The notes: generated by a model from the letters alone, not told the origin. DNA of 64,000 nucleotides from Streptomyces sp. XM4193 (GCF_023072595.1 NZ_JALLGK010000011.1:100800-164799), one strand, 5' to 3'. Positions 17,312-27,212 are shown, counted from the first letter of the stretch. Numbers and translations: made by a program.

Positions 17312-18217
17312 GTGGGATCCGCGAAGGACAGCGGCGGGCCGGACGGTCTGATCGTCGTCGACAAGCCGGCCGGCTTCACCTCCCACGACGTGGTCGCCAA
17401 GATGCGCGGCATCGCCCGCACCCGACGGGTGGGGCACGCCGGGACGCTCGACCCGATGGCGACCGGGGTGCTCGTCCTCGGCCTCGGCAAAGCGACCCGC
17501 CTGCTGGGGCATCTGGCGCTGACCGAGAAGGAGTACGTCGCGACCGTACGGCTCGGCCAGTCCACCGTGACCGACGACGCCGAGGGCGAGATCACCGCCG
17601 CCACGCCCGCCGTCGGGCTGGACCGGGCCGCGGTGGACGCCGCGGTGGCACTGCAGACCGGCGCTATCCAGCAGGTGCCGTCCAAGGTCAGCGCGGTGAA
17701 GATCGACGGCAAGCGGGCCTACGCCCGGGTGCGGGCCGGGGAGGAGGTCGAGCTCGCGGCGCGTCCGGTGACCGTGTCCTCGTTCGTCGTGCACGACGTG
17801 AGCGAGTCCGAGGCGGAGGACGGGACCCCCGTCACCGACCTGCTGATCTCGGTCACCTGCTCCTCGGGCACCTATGTGCGGGCCATCGCGCGCGATCTCG
17901 GCGAGGAGCTGGGCGTCGGCGGGCATCTGACGGCGCTGCGCAGAACAAGGGTCGGGCCGTACGGGATGCGTGAGGCGCGGACACTGGACCAGCTCCAGGA
18001 GTCGCTGGACATGCTGCCGATCGCCGAGGCCGCGGCCCGTGCGTTCCCGCGCTGGGACGTGCCCGAGAAGCAGGCCAGGCTGCTGGGCAACGGCGTCCAG
18101 CTGGCGATGCCCGAGCTGCCGGCGGGGCCGATCGCGGTCTTCGGTCCGGGGGAGCGCTTCCTCGCGCTGGTCGAGGACCGCAAGGGCAAGGCGAAGAGCC
18201 TGGCGGTGTTCGGCTAG
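17312..18217 (+). CDS. truB: tRNA pseudouridine-55 synthase
   Basis: Isomerises U55 to pseudouridine in the T-loop of tRNAs. The 301-residue product shows GLIVVDKPAGFTSHDVV, then RVGHAGTLDPMATGVLVLGLGKATRL with the catalytic Asp at residue 47, QVPSKVSAVKIDGKRAYARVRAG and the SSGTYVRAIARDLGEELG motif. A C-terminal PUA-like segment (KQARLLGNGVQL...AVFGPGERFLALVED) is present. GTG start two bases after the rbfA stop, so cotranscribed with it. Confidence 0.97.
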   Translation: MGSAKDSGGPDGLIVVDKPAGFTSHDVVAKMRGIARTRRVGHAGTLDPMATGVLVLGLGKATRLLGHLALTEKEYVATVRLGQSTVTDDAEGEITAATPAVGLDRAAVDAAVALQTGAIQQVPSKVSAVKIDGKRAYARVRAGEEVELAARPVTVSSFVVHDVSESEAEDGTPVTDLLISVTCSSGTYVRAIARDLGEELGVGGHLTALRRTRVGPYGMREARTLDQLQESLDMLPIAEAAARAFPRWDVPEKQARLLGNGVQLAMPELPAGPIAVFGPGERFLALVEDRKGKAKSLAVFG

Positions 18218-18233
18218 GCGGAGCCCGAGGGCA

Positions 18234-18282
18234 GGCAGAAGGGGCGGACGTCGCGCGGCGCGCGGGGCCCGTCCCTTCTGCC
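18234..18282 (+). terminator. Terminator after truB
   Basis: 14-bp stem with one G-U pair (18234-18247 with 18269-18282) and a 21-nt loop, 16 bases after the truB stop. Confidence 0.75.
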
Positions 18283-18547
18283 GTTCCCGCTCCCGGTCCG
18301 GAGGTGGCCTGCTGCCGCACGGTGGGCGGCTCCGGAAGTCGGTTCAGGGGCAGCCGGGGTGCGCCCGACCGGCAGCGAGCGGTCGACCGGCTTCGCTCAA
18401 CGGTCCGATCACCGGGGGAAGTTCACCCCATCGAGCGGGCGCTGGAAGTGAACAGGGGGCGCGCGGGGGCGTGTTCGCCCTCGGTGCGCCTTTCCACCCC
18501 GCGGCTGGACATACGGTCTGGAGACAGGCACAGGAGGTTCAGCGCAC
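18283..18547. other. Non-coding gap before the protease/NTPase gene
   Basis: 265 bases without a supportable gene. It ends with a strong AGGAGG ribosome binding site at 18532-18537, ten bases before ATG 18548. A possible -10 hexamer TACGGT lies at 18513-18518 but lacks a -35 partner. Confidence 0.4.
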
Positions 18548-21500
18548 ATGGCAGTACCCGCGGCGCCCGGGTTGATCCAGATCTGCGACCTCGCAGGCCG
18601 GGCACGGGGCACCGGATTCCTCGCCGACGACCGGGGCACCCTGCTCACCAGCCACGAAGCCGTCGACGGTCTCAGCAGACTCGTGCTGCGCACCTCCGAG
18701 GGCGCCACCGTGCTCGTGGAGTCCGACGGCATCACCCCGCTGCCCGGCTGCGATCTCGCACTGGTCGCGGCGCCCGAGCTGACCGGCCATCCGCTGGTGA
18801 TCGCGACCTCACGACTGCCCGGGACCCGGGTCCTCGTCCGTACCGCCGAGGGCTGGCTGGACACCGTGGTCGGGGCGACGGTCGACGTCACCTACACCGC
18901 GACCGACCGCTTCCACACCCTCGAGGGCGCCCTGGAGCTGGAGCTGCCCGAGCAGGTGGGCGACGCGCTCCGGCTCAGCCCCCGGGTCACCGGAGCCCCG
19001 GTGCTGGACGCGGTCACCGGCGCCGTTGTCGGCGTTCTCGGCACCGCGCTGCACAGCCCCGGACGGGCCTGCGGATACGCCGTGCCGCTGCGGCCGGACC
19101 CGGCAGCCCTGGCCACACCGGAGTACGCACCGCTCGCCGCGCTGCTCGGCCGCAACGCACTGGCCGCCCCCGGATACGGCGCCGACCTCAACCTCGCCGG
19201 CGTGCTGCTGCTCACCGGCGCTTCCGTCGCAGCCGCCGCGGTGCCGCCGCCGACCGCCCGTGCGCGACGCAGACCGACGATCGAGAAGGCCTTCGAGGAC
19301 TTCCTGGCCGCTCCCGCCTGCCTGTTGGCCCTGGTCGGTGAACCGGGCGCCGGACGCAGCACCGAGTTGGCGGGCTGGGCGGCACGCCGCGTCTCCGCCG
19401 CCGAGCCCCGGCCGACGCTCTGGCTGCGCGGCGCCGATCTGCGCGCCGGCGACCACGGTGTGCAGGACGCCGTGCACCGGGTGCTGGCCGACGCGGGCAG
19501 CCTGCTCGGTCGGCGGGAGAGCGACGCTTCCGGGCCGGTGACGATCCCGCCCCCCGCGCATCCCGACGTGGTGGCCCGGCTCGCCGCCGAGGCAGGCCGG
19601 CCGCTGCTCGTCCTGCTGGACGGGCCCGAGGAGATGCCGCCGCATCTGGCGCACGAGCTCCGCCGCTGGTGCCTGGGCACCGCCAACTGGCTGCGGGTGT
19701 CCGGAGCCCGACTCGCACTCGCCTGCCGCCCGGAGTTCTGGGACCGGGCCGGCCGCTGCCTCCCCGAGGAGCTGCTGTACGGCCCGAACGGTGCCGACTC
19801 CTCGCCCCCGCAACCCTCCTGGGGGCTGGAACTGCGCCCGCACGTGCCGCTGGACGCCTTTCCCGGCGGTCACCCGCTGACCGACCGGATACTCGCGCAG
19901 CTGCGACCGGTGGACACCCCGCCTCGCCCGCCGGACCGCCGTGAGGTGTACGAGGCGTGGGTGGCGCTGGTCTCGCTGCGGATCGCCACCAGCCTCGGCG
20001 CGAGCCGCCGACCGCCGGTCGAGGGCGCGGCACTGCGTCGGCTCGCCGCGACCGCGTCCGGACGGCTGCATCTGGCGGCCCGCCGCTGTCTGGGGCCCGG
20101 CCAGGGCGGGTTGAGCCGTGCCGAGTTCGAGGCGGTCTTCCCGTGGAGCGGTGGGTGGGCGACCGCGGTGCTCTCGATCGGAGTGCTCCAACCCGCGGGC
20201 GAGGGCTACCGGTTCAGCGACGAGGCGCTGGGCGACTGGTTGCAGGGGGCGCATCTGGAAGTGGACGCGGCGCTGGACGCGCTGGTGCACCACCCGCAGC
20301 GGAGCGAGGCCGTACCCGTACCGCGGCATCGGATCGGCCCGGTGGCCGAGGCGCTGCTGCTCTGCCACCACACGATGGGGCCGCGCGGGCTCGGGCCCCG
20401 GCTCCGCGAGCTGATCGACGCCGTCGACCGCGACGACGACGAGGGCTGGTGGGCCTGCCGGCTGCTGCGCCAGACCCTGCTGCGGGTGCCGGACGCCCGC
20501 CCGTACCTGCCGGTGCTCAGAGTGCTTGCGACGCGACTCCTGCACGGTGGCGGACACTCCGCCTTCGGCCCGTCCTTCTGGGCCCGGCTCACCCTGGAGA
20601 CCAGCCAACTCCTGGACCTGCTGCGCCAGTTGCTGCCACTGGACGACGCACCGCCGGCCCCGGGGGAGCGGTACCTGGACGTGGTCGCCCGACTGCTCGC
20701 CGAGCGGCCCCGGGCCGTCACACCGCTGCTGTGCCGCTGGTTCAGCGACGGGCGGGAGCTGCGCGCACCCGGAGCCACCGTGGCGGGCGCGGCGGGCGCG
20801 CTGCTCTACGCGCACCGCCGGGTGGCCACCGACGAGCTGGCCGATTCACTGGTCGCCGCGCTGACCACGGTCGGCGGCGGCGCGGCCCGCGGTCTTCTGG
20901 AGGAGCTCGTCCAGGACGAACCGGAGGGCCTGGGCCGAGCGGTGCACCGCTGGTCCCGCGACGAACGTGAGGACCGCCGCAGCGCCGCGGCCCGCTATCT
21001 GCCGGTCCTCGCCGCCCGAACCGAGGCCGACCCGGTCGAACTCGCCGCCGCGGCCCGGCAGTTGCTGCGCGCCCCGGACGAGGCGGGCAGACTGCACCCG
21101 GCCGCGTACGCGGTGCTGGTGCAGGACCGGACCACCCGTGCCTCCTACCTCTCGGCCGCCCAACTGCGCTTCGCCCGCGAGCCGTTCGACCAGGACCTCG
21201 CCCGTGCGCTCGTCGGCGCACTGCACACCCACCCCCGGCAGGTGCTCGCCGCGCTCCGGCACCGGCTGTGCGGACCGGCACCGGCACGACCGGAGACCGC
21301 ACGCGGGCTGCTCACCCTGCTCGCCGACGTCCACACCCCCGCGCTGGCCAGGCCGCTGTCCGTGATCGTCGGTGAACTCGCCCGCAGACGGCCCGAGTCG
21401 GCAGCCGAGCCGATCGCCCGGTTCGTCGACCGCAGACTCGGCGCGGGCGCCGCGGCGAGGGCGGGGCTGCGGCCACTGGTCGGCGAGCTGCTCAGCCTGC

Positions 21501-22222
21501 GCGCCACCGCCCCTCGTACGGCGCTGGCGCGTGTGCTCGCCGCGCACCGCGAACCGGGCTCCCTCGCGGAGGAGTTGGCGCAGGAGATGCTCGCCGTGGA
21601 GCGGGACCCCGCGGTACGGGGCGCCCTCGAGGGGGCGGGGGCCGTACCCGCGCTCCCGGCTCCCTCGCCCCGGGTCGTCCGGCCCCGCGATCCGACCTCC
21701 GGCGCCCCGGCGCACCACGTCCCGGTCCCGCGCGACCCCGCGACCCGCGCGCCTGCTCCCCGCGATTCTGCGACCTGCGACGCGACGGCCCGCGATCCCG
21801 CGACTCGCGCCTCGGCACCTCTCGGCCCGGAAGCCGGCGGGCCGGAAGTCCGCGGCACGGCACACGGCGGTACGGCACACGGCGGCACGGCACACGGCGA
21901 CGCGGGCGGGAGTTCGTCGCGTCCGCCGCTGTCCGTGAACGCGGCGGGCGCGCAGCCGTACGGTTCCGGCGCTCCTGCACCCGGCAGCGCCTGGGGCGCT
22001 CCGCAGCCGTCCGAGGGACGGCCGCCGGGCGGGCGACCGCCGGCACCGGACCGGCCCGCGGCCGTTGCGGAGGAGTGCCCGATCCCGCCTCCGCACGAGG
22101 ACCGGACGTCCCCGCACGAGGACCGGACGCTCCCGTACGACCGGACGCGCCCGCAGAGCGCGGAGAACGGTGCGGCGGCAGCCGGGCGCGTGCGCGAACA
22201 CCTCGCCCTGGACACCTCCTGA
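18548..22222 (+). CDS. Degenerate trypsin-like domain fused to STAND-like NTPase
   Basis: A 1224-residue protein. Residues 1-180 look like a trypsin-2/HtrA-type fold: GTGFLADDRGTLLTSHEAV with candidate catalytic His 36, CDLALVAAPE with Asp 69, and RVTGAPVLDAVTGAVVGVLG, where the nucleophile Ser of SGGP is Thr 148. A P-loop NTPase domain follows: GEPGAGRST at 264-272 (the Walker A Lys is Arg 270) and LLVLLDGPEE at 353-362 (Walker B). Residues ~500-1030 are helical and Leu/Ala/Arg-rich, resembling an alpha-solenoid. The last ~190 residues are Pro/Gly-rich with short repeats (HGGTAHGGTAHGD). It has no signal peptide or clear membrane segment. The architecture recalls protease-STAND signalling or conflict proteins, but catalysis by either domain is doubtful. 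Function unknown. Confidence 0.75.
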   Translation: MAVPAAPGLIQICDLAGRARGTGFLADDRGTLLTSHEAVDGLSRLVLRTSEGATVLVESDGITPLPGCDLALVAAPELTGHPLVIATSRLPGTRVLVRTAEGWLDTVVGATVDVTYTATDRFHTLEGALELELPEQVGDALRLSPRVTGAPVLDAVTGAVVGVLGTALHSPGRACGYAVPLRPDPAALATPEYAPLAALLGRNALAAPGYGADLNLAGVLLLTGASVAAAAVPPPTARARRRPTIEKAFEDFLAAPACLLALVGEPGAGRSTELAGWAARRVSAAEPRPTLWLRGADLRAGDHGVQDAVHRVLADAGSLLGRRESDASGPVTIPPPAHPDVVARLAAEAGRPLLVLLDGPEEMPPHLAHELRRWCLGTANWLRVSGARLALACRPEFWDRAGRCLPEELLYGPNGADSSPPQPSWGLELRPHVPLDAFPGGHPLTDRILAQLRPVDTPPRPPDRREVYEAWVALVSLRIATSLGASRRPPVEGAALRRLAATASGRLHLAARRCLGPGQGGLSRAEFEAVFPWSGGWATAVLSIGVLQPAGEGYRFSDEALGDWLQGAHLEVDAALDALVHHPQRSEAVPVPRHRIGPVAEALLLCHHTMGPRGLGPRLRELIDAVDRDDDEGWWACRLLRQTLLRVPDARPYLPVLRVLATRLLHGGGHSAFGPSFWARLTLETSQLLDLLRQLLPLDDAPPAPGERYLDVVARLLAERPRAVTPLLCRWFSDGRELRAPGATVAGAAGALLYAHRRVATDELADSLVAALTTVGGGAARGLLEELVQDEPEGLGRAVHRWSRDEREDRRSAAARYLPVLAARTEADPVELAAAARQLLRAPDEAGRLHPAAYAVLVQDRTTRASYLSAAQLRFAREPFDQDLARALVGALHTHPRQVLAALRHRLCGPAPARPETARGLLTLLADVHTPALARPLSVIVGELARRRPESAAEPIARFVDRRLGAGAAARAGLRPLVGELLSLRATAPRTALARVLAAHREPGSLAEELAQEMLAVERDPAVRGALEGAGAVPALPAPSPRVVRPRDPTSGAPAHHVPVPRDPATRAPAPRDSATCDATARDPATRASAPLGPEAGGPEVRGTAHGGTAHGGTAHGDAGGSSSRPPLSVNAAGAQPYGSGAPAPGSAWGAPQPSEGRPPGGRPPAPDRPAAVAEECPIPPPHEDRTSPHEDRTLPYDRTRPQSAENGAAAAGRVREHLALDTS

Positions 22223-22366
22223 CGGCTCCGCCCGCGGCGTCCCGCGCTGCCACCGGGCCCGTGCCCGCCGCACCCGCCGGTGGGGCCGCGCGCCGCGGGC
22301 CCCACCCGACATGGCAGGCTGGGGACCGTCAGGAACAATGCGCATTTTGGGCGAGGAGCGGGCACA

Positions 22367-23335
22367 GTGCAGCGCTGGCGCGGTTTGGCGGACATCCCCG
22401 ATGACTGGGGGCGCAGTGTCGTCACCATCGGCTCGTACGACGGAGTCCATCGCGGGCACCAGCTGATCATCGGAGAGGCGGTCGCACGCGGCAGGGAGCT
22501 CGGACTGCCCACTGTCGTGGTCACCTTCGACCCGCACCCGAGCGAAGTGGTACGCCCGGGAACGCACCCTCCGCTGCTCGCCCCGCACCGCCGCAGGGCC
22601 GAACTCATGGCCGAGCTCGGGGTGGACGCGGTGTTGGTGCTGCCGTTCACGGCGGAGTTCGCCAAGCTGCCGCCCGAGGAGTTCGTCGCCCGGGTGCTGG
22701 TGGAGAAGCTGCGTGCGCGGACCGTCGTCGAGGGTCCCAACTTCCGTTTCGGCCACCGTGCCGCGGGTGACGTCGCCCTCCTCACCGAGCTCGGCGAGAG
22801 GCCGGACTTCGGCTTCGACGTGCTCGTCTTCGACCTGTACCAGCGGGGCGAGGCGGGCGGCGGAGACGCGTTCTCCTCCTCGCTGGTGCGGCAGCTCGTC
22901 GGCGACGGCGAGATGACCGCGGCCCTGGAGGTGCTGGGCCGCCCGCACCGGGTCGAGGGCGTCGTGGTGCGCGGTGCGCAGCGCGGACGCGAGCTGGGCT
23001 ACCCCACCGCCAACGTCGAGACCCTGCCGCACTCGGCGATCCCGGCGGACGGCGTCTACGCCGGATGGCTGGGCGTCGAGGGCGAGTTGATGCCCGCGGC
23101 ACTCTCGGTGGGCACCAACCCGCAGTTCAACGGAGTCGAGCGGACCGTGGAGGCGTACGCGATCGACCGCGTCGGGCTCGACCTCTACGGGCTGCACGTG
23201 TCGGTCGTTTTCCTCGCGCGGCTGCGCGGCCAGGAGACCTTCGACTCCCTGGACGGGCTGCTGGAGCGGATGGCCGAGGACGTACAGCGCTCGCGGGAAC
23301 TGGTCGCCGCGCACGGGGCGCCGCTGCCGCGCTGA
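22367..23335 (+). CDS. ribF: Bifunctional riboflavin kinase / FAD synthetase
   Basis: Makes FMN from riboflavin and FAD from FMN. The 322-residue product has an N-terminal nucleotidyltransferase domain (VVTIGSYDGVHRGHQLII, then TFDPHPSEVVRPG) and ends in the riboflavin kinase domain with GYPTANVETLPH (the GxPTAN Mg-ATP motif) and SVGTNPQFNG, VEAYAID. The His-x-Gly-His motif is HRGH. GTG 22367 is chosen because GAGGAG lies at 22353-22358, eight bases upstream. A very strong bidirectional terminator follows. Confidence 0.97.
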   Translation: MQRWRGLADIPDDWGRSVVTIGSYDGVHRGHQLIIGEAVARGRELGLPTVVVTFDPHPSEVVRPGTHPPLLAPHRRRAELMAELGVDAVLVLPFTAEFAKLPPEEFVARVLVEKLRARTVVEGPNFRFGHRAAGDVALLTELGERPDFGFDVLVFDLYQRGEAGGGDAFSSSLVRQLVGDGEMTAALEVLGRPHRVEGVVVRGAQRGRELGYPTANVETLPHSAIPADGVYAGWLGVEGELMPAALSVGTNPQFNGVERTVEAYAIDRVGLDLYGLHVSVVFLARLRGQETFDSLDGLLERMAEDVQRSRELVAAHGAPLPR

Positions 23336-23389
23336 ACCGGGCCCGCCGAACCGGGCCCGCGGAGTCCGGTCCGCGGAGCCCGGCCGGAA

Positions 23390-23449
23390 CGGAGAACGGA
23401 GAAGGGGCGCGGAACCTCAACCGAGGTTCCGCCCCTTCTCCGTTCTCCG
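23390..23449. terminator. Bidirectional terminator, ribF / espI-like gene
   Basis: 27-bp stem (left arm 23390-23418 with a two-base bulge, right arm 23423-23449) closed by a 4-nt loop, between two convergent genes. It also marks the boundary of the type VII secretion locus. Confidence 0.9.
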
Positions 23450-23454
23450 CCGAA

Positions 23455-26400
23455 CTACTGCGGCGGTGGCTGCTGTTGTGTCCAGGAAGCGGGCACGGCA
23501 CCCGACTGCTGCTGCCCGGCCGGCGGTGCCTCCTGCTGCTGCGGCGGCCAGGGAGCGTTCTGCTGCGGGTACGGCTGGCCCGTCCGCGGATCGATCTGCT
23601 GCTCGCCCTGGCCGTACTGCTGCTGCGCCGGCGGGTATCCGCCCTGGCCCGGCTGGCCGTACTGCGCGGGTCCGCCCTGGCCGCCCTGGCCGTAGGGATC
23701 GGCCGGACCGCCCTGCCCGTAGGGCTGCTGCTCGGGCGCGCCGCCCTGGCCGTACTGCTGGGGCGGGCCCTGCTGACCGTACGGACCGGGCTGGCCGTAC
23801 TGCGGCTGTCCCTGCTGGTCCGGTGCGCCGTAGGGCTGCGGCTGGCCCGGCAGCGGGGGAGCGACCTGCGGCGGGTGGGCCGCCTGGCCCTCCGCGGTCC
23901 ACAGCCCCTCGGCTTGCTGCGCGTAGGAGAAGTCCTCGGCGACCAGCGAGGCGAGGTGGAAGTACGCCTCGCGCGTCTTGGGCCGCATCATGTCCAGGTC
24001 GACCTCGGCGCCCGCCGACAGGTGCTCGTCGAAGGGGACGACCACCACTCCGCGGCAGCGCGTCTCGAAGTGCGACACGATGTCCGCGGTCTTGATCATC
24101 TTGCCGGTCTCGCGGACACCGGAGATCACCGTGATGCTGCGCTGGACCAGATCGGCGTAACCGTGCGCCTGGAGCCAGTCGAGCGTGGTGCTGGCGCTGC
24201 TCGCCCCGTCGACCGACGGGGTGGAGATGATGATCAACTGCCGGGCGAGGTCGAGGACTCCACGCATCGCGCTGTAGAGCAGACCGGTTCCCGAGTCGGT
24301 GAGGATCACCGGGTACTGGCGGCCGAGCACCTCGATGGCCTGCCGGTAGTGCTCGTCGTTGAACGTGGTGGAGACGGCCGGGTCGACGTCGTTCGCCAGG
24401 ATCTCCAGACCGGACGGGGCCTGGGAGGTGTAGCGGCGGATGTCCATGTAGCTGTTCAGGTGCGGCAGCGCCTGGACGAGGTCGCGGATCGTCGCGCCCG
24501 TCTCGCGCCGCACCCGGCGACCCAGCGTGCCGGCGTCCGGGTTGGCGTCGATCGCCAGGATCTTGTCCTGCCGCTCCGAGGCGAGGGTCGCCCCCAGCGC
24601 GGTGGTGGTGGTCGTCTTGCCGACGCCGCCCTTGAGGCTGATCACCGCGATGCGGTAGCACGACATCACCGGAGTACGGATCAGGTCGAGCTTGCGCTGA
24701 CGCTCTTCCTCCTCCTTGCGGCCGCCGATCTTGAAGCGCGAGGGCTGGTTGATGTTGGCGCCCGGCTTCTTCTTCTTGGGCTGGCGCTGGAGAAGCCGGT
24801 CGGAGCTGAGCTCGACCGACGCCCCGTAGCCCAGCGGTGCACCGGGAGCGGCCCGCTGCGGCTGCTGCTCGCCCGGCTGCGCGAACCCGTAACTCCCCGC
24901 GCCCTGCGGCTGGTTGGGGTTCGGGTTCAGCGGAGCGGACTGCTGCGGGCCGGGCTGCGGAGGCTGCGCGGGCCCGGCGCTGTGCGGTGCGAACTGCGCC
25001 GGGTCCTGCCCCTGCGCGGCAGACTGCTGCGCGTACGGAGGCTGCCCGGGCGCCGGCTGCCCCGGCACGGGCTGTCCCGGTGCCTGCTGCGGCGGTGCCT
25101 GGTCGGGCTGCGGGTATCCGTAGCCCTGCTGCTGAGCCTGCTGCGGGTATCCGTAGCCCTGCGGGGCCTGCGGCGGGTACTGGCCGGGCTGCTGGGTGTG
25201 CGGCGCCTCGGGTGCCTGCGGTGCGGGCTGCTGCGCTGCCGGCTGGGGCTGAGCCGGCTGGGCCTGCGGTGCGGGCTGGGGCTGCGGGTAGCCGTAACCG
25301 CCCTGCTGCGGGGGCTGTTGCTGCGGGTAGCCGTAACCGCCCTGCTGCGGGGGCGGACCCTGCGCCTGGACCGGTTGCGGGTATCCGTAGCCGTCCTGCG
25401 GAGCGCCCGGCTGACCGGGCTGCTGGGCCTGCTGCGGCGGTGCCGCGTGCTGCTGACGGGGGTCGGCGGCCTGGTAGTTGGGCGGCAGCGGAGGCAGCGC
25501 GCTCTGCTGGGGCTGCGCACCGGCTCCCCACGGCTCACCGCCGGCGGGCGGCGCGGAGTGCGCCTGCTGCGTTGACGCCGGGGCCTGCTGGTGCTGCTGG
25601 TGCTCGGGCTGGTACGGCGCCTGGAGGTGCTGCGGCGCCTGTGCCTCGGGCGCGGGCGGGGCCGACTCGGGCGCCGGGGCCTGGGCGGCGACCGGCGGCG
25701 CGCTCTGCTGCGGTACGGAATCGGGCTCGGGCTGCGGAGCCGGCGCGGCCTGTACCGGCTCCGGCTGCTGCGGGGCGTGCGGCGGTTCGGCAGCGGCCTG
25801 TACCGGCTCCGGCTGGGCCTGGGCCGGTTCGGGCTGGACCGGTTCGGGCTGAGCCGGCTCGGCGGGCTGGCCCTGGTGGTCCTGGTGCGGCGCGGCCGGC
25901 GACCGGTCGTCCGCCGCGGTCCGGGCGGCCTCTCCGTCCGCACCGTGGTCGGTGCTCTCGACCCGAGAGCTTTGGGGCGCGGCCGCTACGGGCTCGTCGT
26001 CGTCATCGTCGTCGCCCCACACGTCCGCGGAGGGGTCAACTCCCGTACCGCTGCGGAACCGTGCGCTCTGCTCGTCGCTCTCGGGCGCCGCGGCAGGCTC
26101 GGGCTCAGCGGCGGGCGACTCCTCGGCAGCGGCGGGCCGCTCCGGCGCGGCTGCCGCGACGGGAGCAGCGGGCGGCTGCTCGTCGGCCGGCTGCAACGTC
26201 GGGAAGGCGGGCGGCGCCGGCGCACCCGCTGCGGGGGTGCCGGCCGGCGGTGCCGGAGGAGCGGAGTCCGGGGCGTCGGCGGGCTTGAGCGTGGGGAAGG
26301 CGGGCGGTGCCGCGCCGTCCACCGGTGCCTGCTGTGCCTGCGGCGTCGGTGCGTCGGACGGCGGGGCGGGCTGACCTGCGCCCTGCGGGGGCGCACCGGC

Positions 26401-26628
26401 CGGCGGGAAGGCGGGGCTCGAGGGGCCGCCCGGGCCCGCGGGACCGCTTGCGTGCAGCGGGGTGCCCACCGGCGGCGGGGGCGAAGAGGAGGCCCTGCCC
26501 GTCGAACTGCCGGTGCCGCTCTCCTGCGAGTACCAGGCAGGCGCGGTGAAGTCGAGCTGGAACTCGCCCGTCAGCTCGATGTCCCCGTCGTCGTCTTCCG
26601 GACGGAACTCGTCCCGATCGCGGTTCAC
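23455..26628 (-). CDS. EspI-like MinD/ParA-type ATPase, Pro/Gln-rich
   Basis: A 1057-residue protein. Residues ~1-620 are low complexity, rich in Pro, Gln, Ala and Glu, with repeated GYGYPQ units (about residues 420-510). A MinD/ParA ATPase domain follows, with the deviant Walker A SLKGGVGKTTTTTA near residue 660, KILAIDANPDAGT and VILTDSGTG. The last ~150 residues are again Gly/Pro/Gln/Tyr-rich (YGQ repeats). A Pro-rich N-terminus plus P-loop ATPase beside ecc genes matches EspI (Rv3876) of mycobacterial ESX-1, which modulates secretion; here it has an additional C-terminal tail. GTG 26628 is chosen because AGGAGG lies just upstream. It is the last gene of the minus-strand half of the locus. 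Confidence 0.85.
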   Translation of the reverse strand: MNRDRDEFRPEDDDGDIELTGEFQLDFTAPAWYSQESGTGSSTGRASSSPPPPVGTPLHASGPAGPGGPSSPAFPPAGAPPQGAGQPAPPSDAPTPQAQQAPVDGAAPPAFPTLKPADAPDSAPPAPPAGTPAAGAPAPPAFPTLQPADEQPPAAPVAAAAPERPAAAEESPAAEPEPAAAPESDEQSARFRSGTGVDPSADVWGDDDDDDEPVAAAPQSSRVESTDHGADGEAARTAADDRSPAAPHQDHQGQPAEPAQPEPVQPEPAQAQPEPVQAAAEPPHAPQQPEPVQAAPAPQPEPDSVPQQSAPPVAAQAPAPESAPPAPEAQAPQHLQAPYQPEHQQHQQAPASTQQAHSAPPAGGEPWGAGAQPQQSALPPLPPNYQAADPRQQHAAPPQQAQQPGQPGAPQDGYGYPQPVQAQGPPPQQGGYGYPQQQPPQQGGYGYPQPQPAPQAQPAQPQPAAQQPAPQAPEAPHTQQPGQYPPQAPQGYGYPQQAQQQGYGYPQPDQAPPQQAPGQPVPGQPAPGQPPYAQQSAAQGQDPAQFAPHSAGPAQPPQPGPQQSAPLNPNPNQPQGAGSYGFAQPGEQQPQRAAPGAPLGYGASVELSSDRLLQRQPKKKKPGANINQPSRFKIGGRKEEEERQRKLDLIRTPVMSCYRIAVISLKGGVGKTTTTTALGATLASERQDKILAIDANPDAGTLGRRVRRETGATIRDLVQALPHLNSYMDIRRYTSQAPSGLEILANDVDPAVSTTFNDEHYRQAIEVLGRQYPVILTDSGTGLLYSAMRGVLDLARQLIIISTPSVDGASSASTTLDWLQAHGYADLVQRSITVISGVRETGKMIKTADIVSHFETRCRGVVVVPFDEHLSAGAEVDLDMMRPKTREAYFHLASLVAEDFSYAQQAEGLWTAEGQAAHPPQVAPPLPGQPQPYGAPDQQGQPQYGQPGPYGQQGPPQQYGQGGAPEQQPYGQGGPADPYGQGGQGGPAQYGQPGQGGYPPAQQQYGQGEQQIDPRTGQPYPQQNAPWPPQQQEAPPAGQQQSGAVPASWTQQQPPPQ

Positions 26629-27212
26629 TGTGCCTCCTGGACTGAAACGCACCTGAACGGCTGGACCGGAAACAGGCGGATCATGCGGTTGTCGCTGGCG
26701 CGGCTGTTCACGAGGTCGTGCCTCACCGTCGTAACTCTCCCCCGAAGTGGCGTTCCTGCTGTGGTTCCTGCCGCTCGGAAGACAGCCTAGTCACTCGCAC
26801 CGACGGCCGGGCAGCTGAGGTCTGCCTCGTTGCCGGTTCCGGCTGAGCGCTTGAAGTGTGTGGTTGTGTGCGGCCCGAACACCCCAGTCAATCTCTTCCT
26901 TACTGCCGGGTCAATGTGTCACTCCCGCCGCTCGTCCAACGCCCCCGCCGGCACCGCCGGTTGGCCCGGTCGTATCCGTCGGGGGACCCCTCGGGCGTAC
27001 GGCGCGCGGTGCGCAGCACGGATTCCGCGCGACGGGCGCGAGCAGTCCCGTACGGGGCAAATACCCGATCGGGTGGGGTTGTTGAGGGCCGGCGGTGTGG
27101 AATCGGTCACAACCCGGCGGGGTACGCCCCGTACCCGCCGCCCGACGCCGTCCGGACACGGGGACGCCCCGCGGCCGGCAGCGGGTGCTGCCGGAACGCG
27201 GGGCGCACTCGG
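26629..27212. other. Non-coding gap upstream of espI-like gene
   Basis: About 580 bases with no coding frame I can support; the open frames lack GC bias at third positions and ribosome binding sites. A possible minus-strand -10 hexamer TAGGCT (26789-26784) lies ~155 bases upstream of the espI-like start, without a good -35. The gene therefore probably has its own promoter rather than depending on the eccE unit, which ends in a terminator at 27213-27267. Confidence 0.45.
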
